Below, in pieces: positions 44,923-53,781 of a stretch of 64,000 nt of DNA (positions are counted from its first letter, which is position 1; the number at the start of each line of letters is the position of its first letter). Source of the stretch: Promicromonospora iranensis (GTDB lineage Bacteria; Actinomycetota; Actinomycetes; Actinomycetales; Cellulomonadaceae); contig NZ_JAJQQP010000003.1 in NCBI RefSeq assembly GCF_028994805.1, positions 281,145-345,144 on the forward strand, in the 5' to 3' direction. The notes under the pieces are model-generated. The model did no database searches and was not told where the DNA came from. It saw only the letters and a list, made by a program, of their open reading frames with translations. A program made the position numbers and the translations under genes.

Positions 44923-46002
44923 ATGCAGCCAGAGACCGCGCAACAGCGACTTCCCGACCCGTGGCCGTTCAGCCCTGTGCACGGGTCGAGCGGTCGGGCT
45001 GAACCCGCGGCGACGTCCGCGCCCGTCACGAGCCCGTCGGCAGTGAGCCTGCCGGCCACGGATCCGTGGTCCTCCGCCTCAGCGGCGACGGCGACGGCGG
45101 CCCCCGCCGAGCAGAGCATCCGGGACGAGGTCCGGGCGGACGCCGACGAGCTCGTGGCCCGGCTGCGTGCCCGACGGTCGGCCTCCGGGGTGGCCGCGGC
45201 CTATGCCGCCGCGCACGGTCACCCGACCGACCCTCGGCCGGAGCAAGGTGCGCGCAGGTGGGCGTTGACGGGGACGACCGCGATGGTCGCCGTCGTGGCG
45301 GTGCTCCTGCTCGGCGTGGGCGTGGCGGCGCTGTCCCTCCGCGGCGACGGGGTCGAGCCGCTGACGCAGGTGGAGGCCCGCGGGGAGGGCGCGGGCACGC
45401 CGGAGGGCGGACCGGGGAGCATCCCGGCCACGACCGGCGTGGCGCCGACCGCACCGGGCTCCGGCATCGCGGCAGGAGCAGGTTCGGCCCCGGGCGAGAC
45501 GGGCGCCGCCGACGCGCCGGCGGGAGGTGGGCTGCTCGTGCACGTCGTCGGCGAGGTGGCCGACCCGGGCCTGGTCACCGTGCCTGACGGTGCTCGTGTG
45601 GCCGACGCCCTGGAGGCGGCCGGCGGCGCGACCCGCAAGGCCGACCTGACCGCCGTGAACCTGGCGCGCACGGTGGTCGACGGCGAGCAGCTGTACGTGC
45701 CCAGGCCCGGGGAGCCGGTGCTCGGACCCGCGGCACCCGGCGCCGGCGGTGCCGCGTCAGGTACGGGTGGACAGGGCGCTCCGAGCGGAGGGTCGGCGAC
45801 GGGCGCCACCGTCGACATCAACACGGCGGACGCGGCGGCGCTGGAGGCTCTCCCCGGCGTCGGGCCGTCGATCGCACAGGCGATCGTCGAGTGGCGGGAG
45901 GCCAACGGGCCGTTCGCGAACGTGGACGAGCTGGAGGACGTGCCGGGTATCGGCCCGGCCACGCTGGCCGAGCTCCGCGACACCGCGCGGGTGGGGCCGT
46001 GA
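44923..46002 (+). CDS. comEA: ComEA-like DNA-binding protein
   Basis: Membrane-anchored DNA receptor for natural transformation, 359 aa. It has a cytoplasmic Ala/Pro-rich N-terminus, one helix (about residues 115-137), an external SLBB domain (LLVHVVGEVADPGLVTVPDG) and, after a Gly/Ser linker, a C-terminal helix-hairpin-helix pair (DINTADAAALEALPGVGPSI ... DVPGIGPATLAEL) that binds DNA. The N-terminal cytoplasmic region is longer than in Bacillus ComEA. Its stop overlaps the start of comEC. A working uptake machine would also need pilus genes, which are not in view. Confidence 0.93.
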   Translation: MQPETAQQRLPDPWPFSPVHGSSGRAEPAATSAPVTSPSAVSLPATDPWSSASAATATAAPAEQSIRDEVRADADELVARLRARRSASGVAAAYAAAHGHPTDPRPEQGARRWALTGTTAMVAVVAVLLLGVGVAALSLRGDGVEPLTQVEARGEGAGTPEGGPGSIPATTGVAPTAPGSGIAAGAGSAPGETGAADAPAGGGLLVHVVGEVADPGLVTVPDGARVADALEAAGGATRKADLTAVNLARTVVDGEQLYVPRPGEPVLGPAAPGAGGAASGTGGQGAPSGGSATGATVDINTADAAALEALPGVGPSIAQAIVEWREANGPFANVDELEDVPGIGPATLAELRDTARVGP

Positions 46003-48398
46003 TCGACCTCCGGATGGTGCCGGCGGCCCTGGCGGTCTGGGTCGGGGCATGGCTGCTGACCGGACCGGCGGCCGGCTGGAGCGGCACGGCGATGTGGGTG
46101 ACCGCAGCGCTGGTCGCGGCAGCCTGCCTCCACCTGGTGCGCGCGGTGGTCCGGACACCACGCCCCAGCTGGCCTGCCACGGCGGGCGCCACCGTCGCCC
46201 ACGTGGCCCTCGCCGCGGCCTGCGTTCTCACGGTCACGGTCTCCGCGCACGTCCAGCTGGCCGGTCGCGCTCCGCTCGCCGACCTCGCGGAGCAGCGCGT
46301 GACCGCGACGCTCACCGGTGTCGTGGTCTCCCAGCCGGAGCCGTTCTCGTTCGCACCGGGGCCCTCCGCTCCGGGTGCGGGTCAGCATCGCTGGGTGCTC
46401 GCGGCCCGCGCGGTCGAGGCTCGGGGTGTCGGCTCGGCGGCGCGCGCGCACGTCCAGGTGCTGTCGAGCACCGCGCCCCGCTACGGGGCGACGGTGGTCG
46501 TGGCGGGCGCGCTGCGCCCCGCCGAGCCCGGCGAGGCGGAGACCGCCCGCCTGACCGCCGACGGCGCGAGCGAGATCCGTGCCCCACCGTCCGGCCTGCG
46601 CGTGCTCGACACCCACCGCACGGCGCTCCTCGAGGTGACGGAGCCGCTGCCCGCGCAGGGACGCGGGCTGGTCCCGGGCGCCGCCATCGGCGACACCACA
46701 CGGCTCCCGGACGACCTCGCCGAGGAGATGCGAAGCGTCGGCCTGAGCCACATCACCGCCGTCTCTGGTGGCCACTTCGCCGTGGTCGTCGCGGTCCTGA
46801 CGCTGCTCTGCTCGCTCGCCCGGCTCCCCAGGCCGGCCAGGGTGGCCCTCGTCGCGTTCGCGTCGTTCGCCTTCGTGGCGCTCGTCCGCCCGGAGCCGGC
46901 GGTGCTCCGCGCAGCGGTCATGGCGGCATTCGCCCTGACGGGGGTCGCGGTCGGACGACCGTCGCAGTCGGTCCCGGCGCTCGCGGGGTCGGTGGTGGGG
47001 CTGCTGGTGGTCGACCCGTGGCTGGCCCGTTCGTTCGGGTTCGCGCTCTCCGCCGCGGCGACCGGAGGCCTGGTGCTGCTCGCCGCGCCGCTGGCGGCCC
47101 GGATCGCGCCCTGGACGGGCGACGCCCTGGCGTTCGCCCTGGCGGTCCCGCTCGCCGCGCAGGCGGCGTGCGGTCCGGTGCTGGTGCTGCTCGATCCGGC
47201 GGTGTCCACGGTGTCGGTCCTCGCGAACCTGCTCGCCGCGCCGGCGCTGGTTCCGGCGACGGTCCTGGGCCTGCTCGCCACGGTCCTCGCGCCGGGGCTG
47301 CCGGTTTTCGCCGGGTTCGTGGCCTGGGCGGCGAGCGGCGCAACGTGGTGGATCGCGGCGGTCGCGCACTGGTGCGCCGCACTCCCGGGCGCCGTCCTGC
47401 CGTGGCTGGGCGGACCGCCGGGCGCGCTCCTGCTGGCGGTGCTCACCGGTGCCGTCCTGTGGGCGGTGCTACGGACGCCCCCGCGCCCGGGCTGGCCCGA
47501 GTCCTGGCGTACGGCGACCCGGTCGAGCCTGCGCGAGGCGCTCGCCAGGCGCCGCAGGCGGCTCACGCGGGCGCGCTGCGTGGTGATCCTGGCGGCGGCC
47601 TCGGTGGCGGCACTGGTCGTCGCGCTCGCGGTGCCGCGCCTTGCTGCACGCTCCGGGATGCCGCAGGACTGGCTGGTGGCGGCGTGCGACGTCGGGCAGG
47701 GCGACGCGCTGGTGCTGCGCACGGGGCCGTCGTCGGCGGTGGTGGTGGACGTGGGGCCGGACGGGCCCGCGGCAGCCCGCTGCCTCGACCAGTTCGGCGT
47801 GGCCCGGGTGGACCTGCTCGTGCTCAGCCACTTCCACGCGGACCACGTGGGCGGGCTCGGGCCCGTGCTGGCGGGGCGGGAGGTGAGCGCGGCGCTCGTG
47901 TCACCGGTGCCCGAGCCCGCAGCCGGTGCCGCGGCGACGGGGGCACTGCTCGCCGCCGCCGGTGTGCCGGTGCGGGCCGCGCGAGCGGGGGACCGGGGCA
48001 CCGCCGGCACGCTCACGTGGCAGGTGCTGCTGGCGGGAGCGGGCGAGGGGGCGAACGACTCGAGCGTCGTGCTCGCCGCCCGGACCGGTGGGCTGGACGT
48101 GCTCACGCTCGGCGACCTGGAGGACGCCGGTCAGGCGGAGCTCGTGCCGCTGGCACGTCGGACCGACGTCGTCAAGGTCGCCCACCACGGCTCGGCGGTG
48201 CAGTCGCGTGCCCTGGCGGAGCGGCTGCGTCCGGCCGTGGCGCTCGTGTCGTCCGGCCGGGACAACGACTACGGCCATCCGACCGACGAGGCGCTCGATC
48301 TTTACGCGGGGGTCGGAGCCGCCGTCGTCCGGACCGACGAGTGCGGCACGGTGGCGCTCGTGCTGCGCGGTCAGGAGGTGGCGCTGGCAGGTTGCTGA
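45999..48398 (+). CDS. comEC: ComEC/Rec2 DNA uptake channel
   Basis: Polytopic membrane protein of 799 aa thought to pass single-stranded DNA into the cell. It has N-terminal helices with an OB-like external region, a competence domain of about eight helices (GLSHITAVSGGHFAVVVAVL is its conserved start), and a C-terminal metallo-beta-lactamase-like domain with ACDVGQGDALVLRTG, VVDVGPDG and LVLSHFHADHVGG. The GTG at 45999 overlaps the comEA stop by GTGA. The metal-binding His/Asp set is complete, so the nuclease-like domain looks active. Confidence 0.94.
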   Translation: MIDLRMVPAALAVWVGAWLLTGPAAGWSGTAMWVTAALVAAACLHLVRAVVRTPRPSWPATAGATVAHVALAAACVLTVTVSAHVQLAGRAPLADLAEQRVTATLTGVVVSQPEPFSFAPGPSAPGAGQHRWVLAARAVEARGVGSAARAHVQVLSSTAPRYGATVVVAGALRPAEPGEAETARLTADGASEIRAPPSGLRVLDTHRTALLEVTEPLPAQGRGLVPGAAIGDTTRLPDDLAEEMRSVGLSHITAVSGGHFAVVVAVLTLLCSLARLPRPARVALVAFASFAFVALVRPEPAVLRAAVMAAFALTGVAVGRPSQSVPALAGSVVGLLVVDPWLARSFGFALSAAATGGLVLLAAPLAARIAPWTGDALAFALAVPLAAQAACGPVLVLLDPAVSTVSVLANLLAAPALVPATVLGLLATVLAPGLPVFAGFVAWAASGATWWIAAVAHWCAALPGAVLPWLGGPPGALLLAVLTGAVLWAVLRTPPRPGWPESWRTATRSSLREALARRRRRLTRARCVVILAAASVAALVVALAVPRLAARSGMPQDWLVAACDVGQGDALVLRTGPSSAVVVDVGPDGPAAARCLDQFGVARVDLLVLSHFHADHVGGLGPVLAGREVSAALVSPVPEPAAGAAATGALLAAAGVPVRAARAGDRGTAGTLTWQVLLAGAGEGANDSSVVLAARTGGLDVLTLGDLEDAGQAELVPLARRTDVVKVAHHGSAVQSRALAERLRPAVALVSSGRDNDYGHPTDEALDLYAGVGAAVVRTDECGTVALVLRGQEVALAGC

Positions 48399-48494
48399 AG
48401 GCGGTCCGCCGCGCGGGCGCCGCCCGACCCGTTGAACCTCTTGTACCAGGTCACACCGATACCTGGCCGCAGGCTCGCCACACTTCGCGAAACG

Positions 48495-48522
48495 TTGCGG
48501 ATCCCGTGGGCCGCTCTAACGT
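48495..48522 (+). promoter_or_regulatory. Promoter of the secreted-protein operon
   Basis: TTGCGG (48495-48500) and TAACGT (48517-48522) are spaced by 16 bp, about 45 nt upstream of the GerMN-like gene, which has a GAGGGGGG ribosome site. Confidence 0.5.
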
Positions 48523-48566
48523 GGGTGGAGTCGGAGAGTTCCGTCATCACGTACGAGGGGGGCTTC

Positions 48567-49358
48567 GTGGCTGATCTCAGGCTGACCGTCCGGCGGTATC
48601 GCCGGACCATCGCGGTGACCGCGGCGGCGGCCCTGCTCGTCCCGCTCGCGGCGCTGAGCGCCACGGGGCGCGACCAGGCGGCCGCGCAGCTCCAGCTCCG
48701 ACAGGAGCTCCTGGCCGAGTCGGTGGTGACCGACGTCTCGGAGTCGGAGCAGACCGTGCGGGTGGATGTCGCCAAGGACCCGGCGGCAGCGGACGCCTGG
48801 CTCGAGGAGTCGGCGGAGGTCCTGGACGGCTGGACCGTCGTCGTGGCGGGTATGGAGACGACCTCCGGCGAGGAGCGCGCACAGCTCGACGCCGAGGCGG
48901 TGGCGGACGACCCGCCGCCCTCCGCAGAGCCGTGCCCGGAGACTCCGGCGGGCCCTCGTTCCGCCGACGGCGCCACTACTCCCTACCTGGGCTGCGAGCC
49001 GCAGGGCGGCGTCCAGGCCACCGCGCGGTCCGTCACGAAGGGACCCGCGACCACCACGCTGGGCACGGCGGTCGACGAGGTCCTCGCGTCCTACCTGCCC
49101 GGTGCGGAGCTGGCGCCCACCACGGTGCAGATCGACCAGGGCGAGGCGACCGTCGACGTGGCCGCCGGGTTCGAGCAGGCGCTGTCCGACTCCGGGGTCT
49201 ATCCCGGAGACGTCTGGCAGGCCCTCCTCTTCACGGCCCACAGCAACGGCACCATCGACTCGGTGCAGTTCACGCTCGACGGGGACTGCCTCGCCTTCGC
49301 GTACGCGACGGGCGGCGACATGTGTGCGTCGACCGATCTTCCGATCGACCTGGGCTGA
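48567..49358 (+). CDS. Secreted GerMN-like domain protein
   Basis: A 263-aa exported protein. An N-terminal helix (about residues 13-33, RTIAVTAAAALLVPLAALSA) serves as signal or anchor. A GerMN-like domain follows in the C-terminal half: AVDEVLASYLPGAELAPTTV, then GEATVDVAAGFEQAL and SVQFTLDGDCLAFAY. GerMN domains occur in spore germination proteins and in cell-envelope lipoproteins. GTG 48567 is favoured by its ribosome site. It is followed 8 nt later by an amidase gene and then a lipoprotein, so the three appear to be an envelope-related operon. Confidence 0.72.
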   Translation: MADLRLTVRRYRRTIAVTAAAALLVPLAALSATGRDQAAAQLQLRQELLAESVVTDVSESEQTVRVDVAKDPAAADAWLEESAEVLDGWTVVVAGMETTSGEERAQLDAEAVADDPPPSAEPCPETPAGPRSADGATTPYLGCEPQGGVQATARSVTKGPATTTLGTAVDEVLASYLPGAELAPTTVQIDQGEATVDVAAGFEQALSDSGVYPGDVWQALLFTAHSNGTIDSVQFTLDGDCLAFAYATGGDMCASTDLPIDLG

Positions 49359-49366
49359 GGGGAACG

Positions 49367-50059
49367 ATGATGCGCACGACACTCCGCCGGCTCCTGTCCG
49401 GCCTCGCGGCCCTCGCGCTGGTCTCGAGCGGGTTCCTGGCGCTGGCCCCCAGCGCGGCAGCCGACGTCACCTATGTGCCGGAGAGCTGGAACGGCAAGGT
49501 GATCTACCTGTCCCAGGCGTGCCACGACCGGGGCGACACCGTCTGTCACACGAACGTCGGCTGTGACGGATTCAGCGAGAACGCGAACTCCGCCCTGGTT
49601 GCGATATCCGCTGCCACCGGTCAGGGCTCCGACAAGCTGAACCTGTTGGAGCGGGGCTACAAGGTGGTGCGCGGTAACGGCCTGACCAGGTCGAACATCG
49701 CCAACTCGAACCGTGTGGGAGCGGACGTGCACGTGCCCATCCACTCGAACGCGATCGACCGGTCGTGCGAGACCACCTTCTCGCCCGCCCGGTACGGCAC
49801 CCACGTGATGTACGTGTCCTCGGCCGGCCAGAGATGCGCGCAGATCATGACGACGCGCCTCGGCGGGGTGAGCCCCGGCACCAACGACGCCCGCCGGTAC
49901 CGCACCGACCTGGGTGAGCTGAACCAGACCAACGCCGTGGCCTGCTATCTCGAGCAGGAGCACCACGTGTGGAACCGCGGCGTGAGCTGGATGCGTGACC
50001 GCAGCGCCTGGAGCTGGCGCATCGGCCTCAGCATCGACGTCTTCCTGGGATACCCGTGA
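49367..50059 (+). CDS. Secreted N-acetylmuramoyl-L-alanine amidase-like protein (Amidase_3 type)
   Basis: A 230-aa exported protein that probably cuts the amide bond between muramic acid and the stem peptide. The Sec signal ends near ALAPSAAA (residue 31). Zinc-ligand candidates match the Amidase_3 pattern: His in YLSQACHDRG, Glu in DGFSENANS and His in HVPIHSNAI; a catalytic Glu is in YLEQEHHVWN. Extra Cys residues suggest disulfides. ATG 49367 follows GAGGGG by 3-4 nt. The gene is shorter than typical CwlM/AmiC proteins and has no separate wall-binding domain. Confidence 0.78.
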   Translation: MMRTTLRRLLSGLAALALVSSGFLALAPSAAADVTYVPESWNGKVIYLSQACHDRGDTVCHTNVGCDGFSENANSALVAISAATGQGSDKLNLLERGYKVVRGNGLTRSNIANSNRVGADVHVPIHSNAIDRSCETTFSPARYGTHVMYVSSAGQRCAQIMTTRLGGVSPGTNDARRYRTDLGELNQTNAVACYLEQEHHVWNRGVSWMRDRSAWSWRIGLSIDVFLGYP

Positions 50060-50892
50060 TGCGGCCGCCACGGCTCCTCCCGGTCATCGCCGTCGTGCTC
50101 GCGCTGGCTGCCTGCACGTCGGCCCCACCGAGCGCTGGTCCGTCCGGCCCGGCGGCCGGGACCGGCTCGACGAGCACCCCGGGACCGACGGCGTCGGGCA
50201 GCCCGGAGGCGTCGAGCGACGAGCCGACCGTGACGGTTCGCGCCGTCGACGGCGCCTGGGTGGTGCGCGGCACGGGTTTCACGGGCGGCAACCAGTACCT
50301 GGTCCAGTGCGTCGGCGGCACGACGGCGGGCGCGAAGGCGCTCGACGACTGCGACATGTCGACCAGCGAGCAGGTGGTGGCGGACGAGCGCGGACGTATC
50401 TCGGCGACACGACAGGCCAGGGCGTTCGTCAACGTCGGCTCGGTGTCCGAGGTGGACTGCGCGGCGGACCCGTGCGTGCTGGCCGTCGCCGACCTGTCCG
50501 ACGTGGTGCTCGCTGCGGCTGCCGCCCCGCTGCCCGACGGCGCCGAGCCGCCCGACGCACCCACGCTCCTCCTGTCCGAGCAGGTGCTCGGTCCGGACAG
50601 GGGGCGTGTCACGGTGTCCGGCGAGGGTTATGCGTCGGGTGCGGCCGTCCGGATAGCCCAGTGCGCCACCGCGCCGGACGGCGGCGTGGACGGCGACAGC
50701 TGCCTGTACGACGACGGCAAGCGCGTGGTCGCCGACCGCTCCGGCGCCGTGTTCGCCCGGCTGGTCGTGGAGCGCGAGATCGAGCTGGCCGGCGGAGGGG
50801 TGGTGGACTGCGCGGTGGACGGTGCGTGCGTGGTCGCCAACGCGTGGACCGACGGCGGGCGGATCGCGGTGGCCGATCTGCTCTGGGAGTGA
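50056..50892 (+). CDS. Lipoprotein with two neocarzinostatin-like domains
   Basis: A 278-aa lipoprotein: signal MMRPPRLLPVIAVVLALAAC with lipobox LAAC, then a Pro/Ser/Thr linker to about residue 58. Two Ig-like repeats follow, each with the strand-Gly-strand-Cys pattern seen in neocarzinostatin-type domains (VVRGTGFTGGNQYLVQC and TVSGEGYASGAAVRIAQC), with Cys pairs that should form disulfides. Ligand unknown. The GTG overlaps the amidase stop by GTGA (ATG 50059 is an alternative), so it is coupled to the amidase. Confidence 0.78.
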   Translation: MMRPPRLLPVIAVVLALAACTSAPPSAGPSGPAAGTGSTSTPGPTASGSPEASSDEPTVTVRAVDGAWVVRGTGFTGGNQYLVQCVGGTTAGAKALDDCDMSTSEQVVADERGRISATRQARAFVNVGSVSEVDCAADPCVLAVADLSDVVLAAAAAPLPDGAEPPDAPTLLLSEQVLGPDRGRVTVSGEGYASGAAVRIAQCATAPDGGVDGDSCLYDDGKRVVADRSGAVFARLVVEREIELAGGGVVDCAVDGACVVANAWTDGGRIAVADLLWE

Positions 50893-50921
50893 TTGTCGGT
50901 GGTGCGTGGCAGGCTGTGTCC

Positions 50922-51926
50922 GTGCCTCCAGCGACCAAGCGCCGTACCGCCACACCTCTTGCCGGCCGTCACTGGGACGAGCCGACGCTCGCCCCGGTCG
51001 TGCTCGTGCGCGGGGCCGAACCGCTCCTGACCGAGCGTGCGGTGGACGGCGTGGTCGGGCTGGCGCGTGCGCGGGAGCCCGAGGTCGAGAAGGTGGAGCT
51101 GGAGGGCAGCACGTACGGTTCGGGCCAGCTGCTGGTCGCCGCGAGCCCGTCGCTGTTCGGTGAGGCCAAGGTGGTGGTGGTCCGATCGGCGGAGGCCGGT
51201 ACCGAGGAGCTGATGGCCGACCTCATCACCTACGTCGGCTCGCCGGACGAGGAGACGACCGTCGTGGTGGTGCACGGCGGCGGACAGCGCGGCAAGAAGA
51301 TGCTCGACACCCTCACGAAGGCGGGCGCGCCGGTCATGGTGTGCGAACCAGTGACCAAGGACGCCGAGAAGGCGTCGTTCGTGATGGGGGAGTTCAAGGC
51401 GGCCCGGCGCCGGGCCGACGCCGAGGCGGTACGTGCCCTCGTGGACGCGCTGGGGAGCGACCTGCGCGAGCTTGCGTCGGCCTGCTCGCAGCTGATCTCC
51501 GACACGACCGGGACCATCACGGCGGCCACCGTGGACAAGTACTACGGCGGGCGGGTCGAGGCCACGGGCTTCCGCGTCGCGGACGCCGCGGTGGCCGGTG
51601 ACGCCGGTGGTGCCGTCGCGCTCCTGCGGCATGCGCTCGACACCGGGCTGGACCCGGTGCCCATCGTCGCTGCGCTGGCGCTGCGCCTTCGCAACCTCGC
51701 GAAGGTCGCCTCGATGCGCGGCGGCGGGCTCTCCGCGCGCGACCTCGGTATGGCGCCCTGGCAGGTGGACCGCGCCCGCAAGGACCTGCGGAGCTGGACG
51801 CCGGAGGGCCTGGCGGCGGCGATCTCCGCCGTCGCGCAGGCAGACGCGGACGTCAAGGGCGAGGCCCGGGACACGGTGTTCGCCGTGGAGCGCGCGGTCA
51901 TGACCATCGCGCGTTCCCGTCGCTGA
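50922..51926 (+). CDS. holA: DNA polymerase III subunit delta
   Basis: Clamp-loader subunit that opens the sliding clamp, 334 aa. The N-terminal AAA+-like domain begins PVVLVRGAEPLLTERAVDGV and lacks Walker motifs, as usual for delta. Later landmarks are LRELASACSQLISDT and the C-terminal collar (ALALRLRNLAKVASMRGGG, APWQVDRARKDLRSW). The order comEA-comEC-holA-rpsT is widespread in actinobacteria, although here three secreted-protein genes separate comEC from holA. Confidence 0.94.
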   Translation: MPPATKRRTATPLAGRHWDEPTLAPVVLVRGAEPLLTERAVDGVVGLARAREPEVEKVELEGSTYGSGQLLVAASPSLFGEAKVVVVRSAEAGTEELMADLITYVGSPDEETTVVVVHGGGQRGKKMLDTLTKAGAPVMVCEPVTKDAEKASFVMGEFKAARRRADAEAVRALVDALGSDLRELASACSQLISDTTGTITAATVDKYYGGRVEATGFRVADAAVAGDAGGAVALLRHALDTGLDPVPIVAALALRLRNLAKVASMRGGGLSARDLGMAPWQVDRARKDLRSWTPEGLAAAISAVAQADADVKGEARDTVFAVERAVMTIARSRR

Positions 51927-51960
51927 GCACTCCCGCTCGACAGGCAAGGAGCCCCTCGAG

Positions 51961-52050
51961 ATGGACACGGTCATCACCGCCGTGCTGGATGACACCTGCG
52001 GCAACCTGGTGCAGCTCCAGCAGCTCCAGCAGCTCCAGCAGCTGAAGTAG
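51961..52050 (+). CDS. Tiny ORF with QLQ repeats
   Basis: A possible 29-aa peptide starting MDTVITAVLDDTCGNLV and ending in four three-residue repeats (QLQ three times, then QLK) encoded by 9-bp tandem DNA repeats at 52012-52047. AAGGAG lies 9-10 nt before the ATG, 34 bp after holA. The ending would make an amphipathic, perhaps coiled-coil, helix; a single Cys is at position 13. I do not recognise it. It could be a real small protein downstream of holA or simply a repeat tract within the rpsT-holA gap. Confidence 0.45.
   Translation: MDTVITAVLDDTCGNLVQLQQLQQLQQLK
52012..52047. repeat. 9-bp tandem repeat, CAGCTCCAG
   Basis: Three perfect copies of CAGCTCCAG and a fourth altered to CAGCTGAAG, in frame in the tiny ORF, followed at once by its TAG stop. 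Confidence 0.9.
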
Positions 52051-52091
52051 CCGCTCCGCGTCGCACTGTGCGGCGCGCCCGGGCACACGAA

Positions 52092-52125
52092 AGACGCCGT
52101 CCACCCGGAAGGGCGGACGGCGTCT
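52092..52125. terminator. Two-way terminator between holA and rpsT
   Basis: Perfect 11-bp stem AGACGCCGTCC / GGACGGCGTCT with a 12-nt loop, 13 bp from the rpsT stop and shared by the convergent transcripts. Confidence 0.8.
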
Positions 52126-52137
52126 GACGAAGTGTGC

Positions 52138-52398
52138 TCAGAGAGCCGCGACCGACTTTGCGAGAGACGACTTGCGGTTCGCTGCCTGGTTCGTGTGGAT
52201 GACGCCCTTGGCGACAGCCTTGTCGAGCTTGCGCGACGCGGTGGCAAGGGTGACCGTGGCGGCCTCCTTGTCGCCGGCTGCGACGGCCTCGCGCACCTTG
52301 CGCACGTGGGTCTTCAGCTCCGACTTGACGGACTTGTTGCGCAGACGAGCCTTCTCGTTCGTCTTGATGCGCTTCATCTGGGACTTGATGTTTGCCAC
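52138..52398 (-). CDS. rpsT: 30S ribosomal protein S20
   Basis: Small, basic, helical 16S-rRNA-binding protein of 86 aa. It begins [20 protein letters not shown] and has the family ending [18 protein letters not shown]. The start is the GTG at 52396-52398, preceded by AGGAAG; an in-frame extension upstream ([10 protein letters not shown]...) is not part of S20 proteins. Convergent with holA, its usual neighbour in this phylum. Confidence 0.97.
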   Translation of the reverse strand: MANIKSQMKRIKTNEKARLRNKSVKSELKTHVRKVREAVAAGDKEAATVTLATASRKLDKAVAKGVIHTNQAANRKSSLAKSVAAL

Positions 52399-52630
52399 GA
52401 TGGGACTTCCTGGTGTGTTCGCCTGATGGCGAGCGGATAGGTCGTAGAGGGCGGTCACAGTTCCGGGACTGGGGTGGGGACCCGTGGAGAGGAACTGAGA
52501 CTGTGCCCGCCGACCTGGGCGGACACGCGACCTCCAAGGCTACCAGAGGCTCAGCCACCTCGGGCGAGGCGTCCTGTGTGACACCGGCGACGCCCGCCGT
52601 CGGCCATCCAGGGCCGCTGGGGCGACATCT

Positions 52631-52636
52631 TAGAAT
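52631..52636 (+). promoter_or_regulatory. -10 element, leaderless antiporter gene
   Basis: TAGAAT ends 7 nt before ATG 52644. Confidence 0.55.
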
Positions 52637-52643
52637 CCGACCC

Positions 52644-53768
52644 ATGACTACCGCGACACTGAGAGGCCGTTTCCAGTGGACCGTGGTGGTTCCAGTCCTG
52701 GCTGCGCTGCTCCTCGTGGTGACATGGAGCAGCCACGAGCACCCGGTGACCCTGGCCGCGATCGGCGCCGCGCTGGTAGGGGCCGTGCTCGCGGCGGTGC
52801 ACCACGCCGAGGTGGTCGCGCACAAGGTCGGCGAGCCGTTCGGCTCCCTCATCCTCGCGGTGGCGGTCACCGTGATCGAGGTCGGGCTGATCCTCATGCT
52901 GATGAGCAGCGGCGGCGACGCGGCCAGCACGTACGCCCGGGACACGGTGTTCGCCGCCGTCATGATCACGTTCAACGGGATCGTCGGCCTGTCCCTGCTC
53001 GTGGGTGCGAGCAAGCACCACCTGGTCAGCTTCAATGCGTCGGGCACCGGGTCCGCGCTCGCGACGGTGATCGCGCTGGCCGGGGTCACGCTGGTCCTGC
53101 CCCGCTTCACGACGTCAGCGGACGGCGGCGCCTACACCCCGTTCCAGCTGGCCTTCGCGGCGGTGGCGTCGCTGGTGCTGTACGGGGCGTTCGTCTTCAC
53201 GCAGACCGTGCGGCACCGCGACTTCTTCCTGCCGGTCACGAGCGACAGGTACGGCCGCGTCACCGGTGTTATCCGGGACGAGGACGGCGACGACCACGCC
53301 GACCCGCCGGCCGCGAAGGATGCGTGGTTCAGCCTCGTCCTGCTGGTCGTCGCGCTCGTCTCCGTGGTGTTCCTGGCCAAGCTGCTCTCGCCCACCATCG
53401 AGTACGGGGTGGCGGCGGCCGGCCTGCCGTACGGCGTGGTCGGCGTCGTGATCGCGCTCCTCGTGCTGGCGCCCGAGTCGATCGCCGCGGTCCGCAACGC
53501 CCTCCGCAACCGCGTCCAGACCAGCCTCAACCTGGCCTACGGCTCCGCGATGGCGTCGATCGGCCTGACCATCCCGACCATCGCTGTCGCGATGATCTGG
53601 ATGGACGGGCCGCTCACCCTCGGCCTCGAGCCGGTGCAGATGGTGCTCCTCGTGGTCTCCGTGGCGGTGGCGATGCTGAGCATCGCGCCCGGCCGGGCGA
53701 AGACGCTGCAGGGCGTGGTGCACCTGGTGCTGCTCGCCGCGTTCCTCGTGGTGTCGATCCAGCCCTAG
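52644..53768 (+). CDS. Ca2+/H+ antiporter, ChaA-like
   Basis: A 374-aa cation/proton exchanger of the CaCA superfamily with about eleven helices. The two alpha repeats are recognisable: GEPFGSLILAVAVTVIEVGL in the first half (acidic residue in the helix) and LVLAPESIAAVRNALRNRVQ with SLNLAYGSAMASIGLTIP in the second. ChaA exports Ca2+ and, in E. coli, also Na+ or K+ at high pH. The hydrophilic loop DEDGDDHADPPAAKD at mid-protein could bind Ca2+. It has its own leaderless promoter. Confidence 0.88.
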   Translation: MTTATLRGRFQWTVVVPVLAALLLVVTWSSHEHPVTLAAIGAALVGAVLAAVHHAEVVAHKVGEPFGSLILAVAVTVIEVGLILMLMSSGGDAASTYARDTVFAAVMITFNGIVGLSLLVGASKHHLVSFNASGTGSALATVIALAGVTLVLPRFTTSADGGAYTPFQLAFAAVASLVLYGAFVFTQTVRHRDFFLPVTSDRYGRVTGVIRDEDGDDHADPPAAKDAWFSLVLLVVALVSVVFLAKLLSPTIEYGVAAAGLPYGVVGVVIALLVLAPESIAAVRNALRNRVQTSLNLAYGSAMASIGLTIPTIAVAMIWMDGPLTLGLEPVQMVLLVVSVAVAMLSIAPGRAKTLQGVVHLVLLAAFLVVSIQP

Positions 53769-53781
53769 CTCGCCGGAGGTG

